Of a stretch of DNA of 38,319 nucleotides, positions 32,995-38,319 are shown in pieces. The DNA is from Pirellulaceae bacterium (lineage in GTDB: Bacteria; Planctomycetota; Planctomycetia; Pirellulales; Pirellulaceae), in NCBI GenBank assembly GCA_028280445.1, contig JANQLU010000076.1, positions 1 to 38,319 on the forward strand, written 5' to 3'. Both the position numbers and the translations under genes were made by a program. The stretch's first letter is position 1; the number at the start of each line of letters is the position of its first letter. The notes beneath the pieces were generated by a model. The model saw only the letters and a program-made list of their open reading frames with translations, made no database searches and had not been told where the DNA came from.

Positions 32995-35232
32995 ATGTCT
33001 TTTAGTAGAAAACCTTTCTTTCCATTATTTATCGCGCTTTTGTGCTTTGTGCTGCTTCCGTTTACCCCGCTTGCTGGTCAGGAAGTCACTCCCAACCAGT
33101 CCAGTTTGAAACTGGCACCCAAAAACAGCGCTTTTTATTGGTCGGTCTCCAATGTGCGAGCACAAATAGACCGCGTTTGGAAAAGCAACGCTATTCAAAA
33201 AGTCGTGAAGTATCTCGACGAAGAAGGGGTTGTACCTGAACAGCTCAAGGAAGATTTTCTCGAAGGGATCATTGAGAGCATCGCTCGCGAATCGGGAGTG
33301 GACGAAGACGAAATTTACGACTGGATGGACAAACAGGAAAACAAAGACCTGCTGGCGCTGATCACCGACGCCCTGTCCAGTGAAATGTATATGTTCGCCA
33401 ACGATGACTACTGCGACCTGATGGGAGCCTACGTCGATATGTACAAGAGGATGAGCAACATGATGTTCGAAGTGATGCTCTCAGGCGACATCGAAGTCAG
33501 TCAGGAAATGATGAAAACGATGCTGCCCAAAGTTCTTTCAGTAAAACAAGTGGAAAAAATGAAAGTTCCCGACATCGTCGTTGGATTTCAAATCACCAAC
33601 GAAAAACGGGCCATCGAGCAAATCAAACGACTGGAAGCCCTCATTCGAACGGCACTGGACGATGCCGATGCCAAACCGTGGGCCGATCGACTCAAATGGC
33701 AAAAAATTGGCGATGGAAACTATCTCACCATGACTGCCAAAGGCGAAGATATTCCCTGGAAGGTTGTACGCGAAGAAGTAGTGCCTGAAGCCAAGGATGT
33801 CATTGATTACTACAAAGATGCCCTCAGTAAAAAAACCATGGCCGTCGCAATCGGCGTCTACAAAAACAATCTGATTCTCACCGTCGGAGATGATCTGACG
33901 CATTTGAAAAATTTCGCCAGTGGCGAATCGTTGCTGAGCCATCCGAAATTCGCCAAGGTCCGCAAGGTCGCTTCGAAACGATCTGCATTCACGATGTATA
34001 TGTCACAACGTATGGCTGACAATTCATACACCTGGAGTGAGTATTTGCAGCAGCAATTCACCACGACCGTTGCAATGTTCGTCGGATTCTCCACGTTGTC
34101 CGACAGAGACGAAGATGAAAAAGGCGACAAATTCACGAAACGAATCCGTGCTGATTTGAAAGAATTGGCCAAAGATGTGGAAACGTTGACACCCAAAGCC
34201 GGCGCGTTTCTGTCCCACTCGTTCATGACATCGACTGGTTATGCAGGATTCAGTCAAAACTGGGCGGAAAACAAATCGCATGATGGATCCAAACAGCTCG
34301 ATATCCTGCAAAACGTCGGTTCAGATCCGATTGCTGTTTTTGCCGCTCGAAAACCTTACCGACCGCAGGATTACGAAATTTTTGCCAAATGGGGAAACAA
34401 GATCCTCGGCTATATCAGCGAGATGGGTGGCGAAGATCTGGTGGGAATGGAATCCGACGAGTTCCAAGCCGTGTACGAAAAAGTCAAAGGAATGATGCTC
34501 AAAATTCACAATTCGATCAAAGATCATTGGCTGCCTGCGTTCAAAGATGGTCAGAGCGCATTGGTGATCGATGCCAGTTTGAAAAGCAAACAGTTTCATC
34601 CGATGATGCCTGCTGCCAAACAGGAACTGACATTGCAGCAACCGGTACTGCTGTTTGGCGTTAGCGATCGCGATCTGGTCAAAAAAGGAGCATCCACTTT
34701 TATCGAAGTTGCCAATGAAGCAACGACACTCGTCATGAAAACTTTCAACGAGGACGCTCCGCCATTCGAGATTCCACCTGCCAAAGTGGAAAAAGCAGGT
34801 GACGCCGAGTACTACTATTATTCGCTGAAAGATTATCTTGGCGGCGAAGATGATTCGCTTGGTGCCACCGCCGGTCTTTCAAAAAACCGTCTGGTTTTAA
34901 CATTGAATCGCGATACGGCCAAACAGTGCATGGCAAAATCCTCGGTCAAATACAACTCGTTCGTCAACGAATATGTCGGCAAGAAAATTTCGCGATTCAA
35001 CTATCTCGACTGGAACAAATTGATGGTCGTTTGGGAGGGTTGGTTCGAGTACTTGATCGATCAAGCCGATGAACAGGGGATGATTGATGAATCATTCGAA
35101 GAGTTTATTCCAGCGATTGAGCTCGCGATGGATGTGATCGGCTGCCTGCAAAACATTTCATCCGTTTCGTTTGTCGAAAACGAATCCGTGGTAACGATGT
35201 ATGAATGGAAATTTAAAGACATTCCAAAATAA
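32995..35232 (+). CDS. large exported planctomycete protein of unknown function
   Basis: This 745-residue protein has a signal peptide (PFFPLFIALLCFVLLPFTPLAG, cleavage near GQE). The mature part begins SLKLAPKNSAFYWSVSNVRAQIDRVWKS and continues with mixed charged helices and strands. I see no transmembrane segment, catalytic motif or known domain. Blocks such as KKTMAVAIGVYKNNLILTVGD and LGATAGLSKNRLVLTLNRD have a similar shape (helix, then AVGxxxNxLxLTxGxD) and suggest internally repeated domains. The opening resembles families of planctomycete secreted proteins with no assigned function. ATG 32995 is preferred to GTG 32986 because it sits directly before the basic n-region. Confidence 0.85.
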   Translation: MSFSRKPFFPLFIALLCFVLLPFTPLAGQEVTPNQSSLKLAPKNSAFYWSVSNVRAQIDRVWKSNAIQKVVKYLDEEGVVPEQLKEDFLEGIIESIARESGVDEDEIYDWMDKQENKDLLALITDALSSEMYMFANDDYCDLMGAYVDMYKRMSNMMFEVMLSGDIEVSQEMMKTMLPKVLSVKQVEKMKVPDIVVGFQITNEKRAIEQIKRLEALIRTALDDADAKPWADRLKWQKIGDGNYLTMTAKGEDIPWKVVREEVVPEAKDVIDYYKDALSKKTMAVAIGVYKNNLILTVGDDLTHLKNFASGESLLSHPKFAKVRKVASKRSAFTMYMSQRMADNSYTWSEYLQQQFTTTVAMFVGFSTLSDRDEDEKGDKFTKRIRADLKELAKDVETLTPKAGAFLSHSFMTSTGYAGFSQNWAENKSHDGSKQLDILQNVGSDPIAVFAARKPYRPQDYEIFAKWGNKILGYISEMGGEDLVGMESDEFQAVYEKVKGMMLKIHNSIKDHWLPAFKDGQSALVIDASLKSKQFHPMMPAAKQELTLQQPVLLFGVSDRDLVKKGASTFIEVANEATTLVMKTFNEDAPPFEIPPAKVEKAGDAEYYYYSLKDYLGGEDDSLGATAGLSKNRLVLTLNRDTAKQCMAKSSVKYNSFVNEYVGKKISRFNYLDWNKLMVVWEGWFEYLIDQADEQGMIDESFEEFIPAIELAMDVIGCLQNISSVSFVENESVVTMYEWKFKDIPK

Positions 35233-35309
35233 AGCGTGATCGAATTTGTTAGAGATCGTTTTTCGATCTCGACGGCAAAGCGTAACCGAGTTTTGGATGA
35301 ACGGCAGCC

Positions 35310-36020
35310 ATGCGATTTTTGGATCTTGTTTTTGAACGAATCCGGCGCAGCGCGTTTCTGTATCGATTCGCGCTGTTTACCCGCGTATTGTTGGCAGCCG
35401 GATTTATCCCAACCGGGTTGGTCAAATTGTTGGGACATCGTTTTACGATCATCCCGGTTGAAAATCCCATCGGCGCGTTTTTCGAAGCGATGTATCAAAC
35501 AGGCCTTTACTGGAATTTCCTGGGGTTGTGCCAAATCGTCGCCGGTATTTTACTTTTGATTCCGCGCTGGGCACATTTGGGAGCCGCCCTTTTTTTGCCG
35601 ATCATCGTCAACATTTTTATCATCACCGTCAGCTTACCATTTGGCGGCACACCTTTGGTAACAGGCCCGATGGTGTTGGCAGTCACGTTTCTGTGCGTGT
35701 GGGATTACCACCGTTTCCGGTCGATACTGACAACATCGCCAATTCAGCTGACGATCACCGAACATCGTCTAGAGTTTTGGGAAAAAGTGGGATTTACTGT
35801 TTGGAGTTTGTCACTGCTGAGCGTATTTGGAATTCTCCGCAGCAGCTATATCTTGGATGGCAAATTAGCGATTGTCGCCATCGGTTTAGGTTTGGTTGCC
35901 GGTATTTTGACTTTGGTTCGATTTTTCTGGCTCTGGATGACAGGAAATTTTAGCGTTGGAGCCACAAGTGTTGGTGACCTCGCAACCCAAAGCGTGAGCA
36001 AGGGGTCTCAACCACACTGA
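35310..36020 (+). CDS. DoxX-like inner-membrane protein
   Basis: This 236-residue protein has six or seven hydrophobic helices. The first half is DoxX-like: FTRVLLAAGFIPTGLVKLLGHRF, QTGLYWNFLGLCQIVAGILLLIPRWAHLGA, and a helix ending TVSLPFGG. DoxX-family proteins are inner-membrane proteins tied in various bacteria to redox or thiol chemistry; the function of this variant is unknown. A second set of helices follows (VGFTVWSLSLLSVFGILR, VAIGLGLVAGILTLVRFFW). The last 12 or so codons run into a family B repeat at 35982, so the C-terminal QSVSKGSQPH comes from the repeat. It begins 78 bases after the previous gene. Confidence 0.82.
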   Translation: MRFLDLVFERIRRSAFLYRFALFTRVLLAAGFIPTGLVKLLGHRFTIIPVENPIGAFFEAMYQTGLYWNFLGLCQIVAGILLLIPRWAHLGAALFLPIIVNIFIITVSLPFGGTPLVTGPMVLAVTFLCVWDYHRFRSILTTSPIQLTITEHRLEFWEKVGFTVWSLSLLSVFGILRSSYILDGKLAIVAIGLGLVAGILTLVRFFWLWMTGNFSVGATSVGDLATQSVSKGSQPH

Positions 36021-36063
36021 TGTGCGTTGAAACGTAGTCCCTCACTCACATTTCGGCTTGCCA
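35982..36063. repeat. family B palindromic repeat, copy 3
   Basis: The sequence GCAACCCAAAGCGTGAGCAA, a spacer with ACCACACTGATGTGCGTTGAAAC, and GTAGTCCCTCACTCACATTT are imperfect complements and match the copies at 3508 and 21153. The DoxX-like gene stops inside the spacer at 36020. Confidence 0.8.
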
Positions 36064-36292
36064 ACAACTATGAGCGACAGCTTGATAGCTGCTGGCATCG
36101 AAAGATCGTCGGTGAAGGCATTTACAAAGTTGATTAAATCTTGCTGAAACTTTGCGGAAAATTTTTGGGGACTGGAAATCTGTGCCGATAAGACAGGGTA
36201 ATCGGCCTCACGAATTAACACTTCGTTGCGGACGACTCACGTAAATCGCACGGATTATCGTCTTTGTTCAAACGTCAGATGTGATTGAGAAA

Positions 36293-36318
36293 TTGCACAA
36301 TTCAATTGAGTTGTGCAA
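36293..36318. promoter_or_regulatory. inverted repeat upstream of the cytochrome-porin gene
   Basis: Perfect arms TTGCACAA (36293-36300) and TTGTGCAA (36311-36318) are separated by ten bases, 48 bases before the start codon. It could be an operator or a 5' leader hairpin. There is no T-run, so it is not a terminator. The rest of 36064-36292 shows nothing. Confidence 0.4.
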
Positions 36319-36366
36319 TCAAAATACGGCGGAAACTTTCACTTCGTTTTGTTGATGGAGGTCGGT

Positions 36367-38145
36367 ATGAATGTGTTTCGAATCCAGATCACACTGCTGG
36401 CTGCATGTTTTATTTTTGTCACTGGAAAAACACAATTTGCTCAACAAACGACGAACGCTTCACAAGCCAAACCCAAAAGCGAACAATCGCAAACTCCTTT
36501 GCCAGTTAACTCGCTACCCAAATCCCAAGACCAATCGTTGCAATCCATTCCGATCGTTACTCCCCTTGAGACACCTCCCATTCCGATAGTCCAGGCGCCT
36601 CAAAAGACTGTTCCCCTACCAATTATCCAAGCTGTCCGCGACCGACCGTCGAATCGGCAAACATACCGGCCAAATCAAAACCGATACGCGTTGTCCAACT
36701 ATCAAAACAAAACACCGACCCAACGACAGGACGACAAACAATCCAACCAACAGGACAATAACCGTAATCCCCAACAATCGCGAAACCAGGAGCGCCAGCG
36801 AATTATTGAGCAAGGCCGAGCGGCGTTCAACACGGCGTGTGTTCAATGTCACGACGCGAATCGTTCCCTGAAAAAAAGAAAATCGTATTCGGCATGGCTG
36901 ACAACTGTAAAACGCATGGCCGCCATGGAAGATGCGAATGTTCGATCGTCAGATTTTGTGCCAATTGCCCGATATTTGGAATCTGTTGGAAAACCGGTTC
37001 AAATTACGGATGCTCAACAAGGCGATGCTGGTGATGAAAAAGGGGATGACTCGTCTGACGAAGATACAGCCGCAGATGTCGACCTGGGTCTCAACAACGG
37101 TCTCGGTTTCAATTTGTCCTCAACCATTTCACCGTTGTATCGCGGGTCCGATTTTACAAACACGGTCGAGAATCCAGGTATTTTTGTCGATGCATGGATA
37201 TCGATGGATTTTGATCGTGGCGGAGCGTTTACCGGAAAAGTAACAGTCTGCACCAGTTGCCACAGCCGCGATCAAGGGTTCACGGTCGAACTGGTCGAAG
37301 CTACCGCCCGTTTGGATTTGATGAAGGCGTTTCTGGGAGGATGCGAATCAAAGAACTGTGAACCAAGACTTCACATGGCGGTCGAAGCGGGCCGGTTTAT
37401 CGTTCCATTCGGTGCTATCGCAAACAACTCACACCCCGGAGTTTCGCGCACGGTAACGCTGCCGTTGATGTTCAACATGGGCCGCCGGGTTTTCGGCAAC
37501 GTTGGCCCACCGCGACAACCGGTTTTGCCGATGCCGTTTTCAGATGAAGGAATCAACACGGAAATCCAAATTGATTTGCCGTTAAAACAATCGTTGAAAC
37601 TTGATTTTTACGCGACCAACGGATTACAAGACGGACCAGGCGGGCCGTTTTTTGTCAGCCGTCGGTATTACGACAACAACGAACTTCCGGCCTATGGAGG
37701 ACGCGTCACGATTGGCGGGTCGTATTTAAAACTCGGGGCATCCGCGATGACCGGGGATTATAACGCGACCGGTGCGCCGCAAAGGACGTATGAGATTTAC
37801 GGTTTTGATGGAACGGCGCGCTATAAAGACATTGTTCGATACTATTTTGAATACGCGATTCGTGATGAAGATTCTCGATTCGGACCTGGCAAAGATTATG
37901 TCTACGGAATCGTCAGCGAACTTGAATTTCGTTTGATCAAAAAAGTCAGTTTGCTCGGCAGATATGACACCTTGGAATACCGAGACAATTTGGGGCCCGA
38001 CACGACACTCAAACGGTTTACCTGGGGATTCAACATGAGTCTACCCGGTGGCAGTACGCTGTTGATCAATCACGAACATTGGATCTTTCCCGACCCGCAA
38101 GACGATGTCGATGTCATTGGTGCGCGTTGGGTTGCGACATATTAG
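36367..38145 (+). CDS. c-type cytochrome fused to an outer-membrane beta-barrel
   Basis: This 592-residue exported protein starts at ATG 36367, with GGAGGT six bases upstream. Seen in order: a signal peptide (about 1-25), a long Gln/Asn/Pro-rich linker (about 26-145), a cytochrome c-like domain with C158-V-Q-C-H162 and Met candidates near 184-187, an acidic linker (about 216-238), and a porin-like barrel from about 245 to the C-terminal Tyr. The barrel part contains a second heme motif, C295-T-S-C-H299, and a Cys pair (GGCESKNCEP). Alternating hydrophobic strands (SLKLDFYATNG, GGSYLKLGASAMTGDY, TLLINHEHWIF) support the barrel. The order cytochrome then porin resembles the Cyc2 iron oxidase by architecture, not by demonstrated homology. 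Electron transfer across the outer membrane is an inference. Confidence 0.82.
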   Translation: MNVFRIQITLLAACFIFVTGKTQFAQQTTNASQAKPKSEQSQTPLPVNSLPKSQDQSLQSIPIVTPLETPPIPIVQAPQKTVPLPIIQAVRDRPSNRQTYRPNQNRYALSNYQNKTPTQRQDDKQSNQQDNNRNPQQSRNQERQRIIEQGRAAFNTACVQCHDANRSLKKRKSYSAWLTTVKRMAAMEDANVRSSDFVPIARYLESVGKPVQITDAQQGDAGDEKGDDSSDEDTAADVDLGLNNGLGFNLSSTISPLYRGSDFTNTVENPGIFVDAWISMDFDRGGAFTGKVTVCTSCHSRDQGFTVELVEATARLDLMKAFLGGCESKNCEPRLHMAVEAGRFIVPFGAIANNSHPGVSRTVTLPLMFNMGRRVFGNVGPPRQPVLPMPFSDEGINTEIQIDLPLKQSLKLDFYATNGLQDGPGGPFFVSRRYYDNNELPAYGGRVTIGGSYLKLGASAMTGDYNATGAPQRTYEIYGFDGTARYKDIVRYYFEYAIRDEDSRFGPGKDYVYGIVSELEFRLIKKVSLLGRYDTLEYRDNLGPDTTLKRFTWGFNMSLPGGSTLLINHEHWIFPDPQDDVDVIGARWVATY

Positions 38146-38295
38146 AAACGCGCAATTCGAGTGCGAACTTGTTGCATAAAAACGTGAGACGGATTGGGTG
38201 GCACTCGGGCGCTGGTAACGAAATAGCTTCCCGGTTTTTGAGCGATTTTCGTTGTTGCGTCGTTGGTTTCTTAAGTTTGGGTGGTCGATTGGGTG

Positions 38296-38315
38296 CCACT
38301 GGCCCCAGCCAGTGG
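38296..38315. repeat. short palindrome at the window edge
   Basis: CCACTGGC (38296-38303) and GCCAGTGG (38308-38315) form a perfect eight-base stem with the loop CCCA. The element is probably part of a further dispersed repeat cut by the window end. The sequence from 38146 to 38295 shows no gene. Confidence 0.6.
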
Positions 38316-38319
38316 TTGC

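Noticed and set aside
38114..38299. 61-residue minus-strand ORF at the right edge
   Set aside because: It runs through the 3' end of the cytochrome-porin gene and the edge palindrome and has no protein character.

Overview
The window looks like chromosomal DNA of a marine-type planctomycete (Pirellulales-like). The evidence is the gene content: a DUF1559 pseudopilin with the H-X9-DG tail, two exported sulfatases, a DUF6807 (PmoA-like) protein, a Tat-exported prenyltransferase-repeat protein, a small Cys/His-rich exported protein ending in an RGPP motif, and an amidohydrolase of more than 1,300 residues. GC content is moderate. Starts often lack a good Shine-Dalgarno site, and many gaps hold palindromic repeats. 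I see no rRNA, tRNA, CRISPR array or integrase.

Layout. 1-3450: the 3' end of an unknown gene, then three minus-strand genes (prenyltransferase-like, DUF6807, universal stress protein). 3451-5337: nested palindromes, then a sulfatase broken by one missing base. 5654-7905: a three-gene Tad-type operon (two TadE-like pseudopilins and a TadG-like VWA protein), ending in a shared bidirectional terminator. 7975-13475: a small exported protein and a two-gene RND efflux operon. 13684-16047: a probable selenoprotein, a 56-residue gene and an A24-type peptidase homologue. 16123-17803: a composite palindrome, the DUF1559 protein and a Cys/His-rich protein. 17994-21045: YihY, then a divergent pair that fits 3-hydroxyproline catabolism. 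21048-27000: repeats, a three-unit amidohydrolase and an intact sulfatase. 27000-28980: a decayed stretch with an exported protein, an orphan immunity-like gene with the tail of its lost partner, a tandem duplication and a sulfatase 5' relic. 28950-32691: a sialic-acid operon (lyase plus a Kelch/Na+-symporter fusion). 32995-38145: a large exported protein, a DoxX-like protein and a cytochrome-porin fusion.

The most important observation is at 13684-14430 (minus strand). The obvious ORF stops at a TGA inside what would be the metal-binding GMxCxxC motif of a heavy-metal-associated (HMA) domain. The same frame continues for 61 codons with a good HMA domain and ends at TAA just before an intrinsic terminator. 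A hairpin directly after the TGA meets the usual bacterial SECIS rules. I read this as an exported selenoprotein with a UxxC metal or redox site, next to an RND efflux operon. The cytochrome-porin fusion and the nested palindromes are the next most interesting items.
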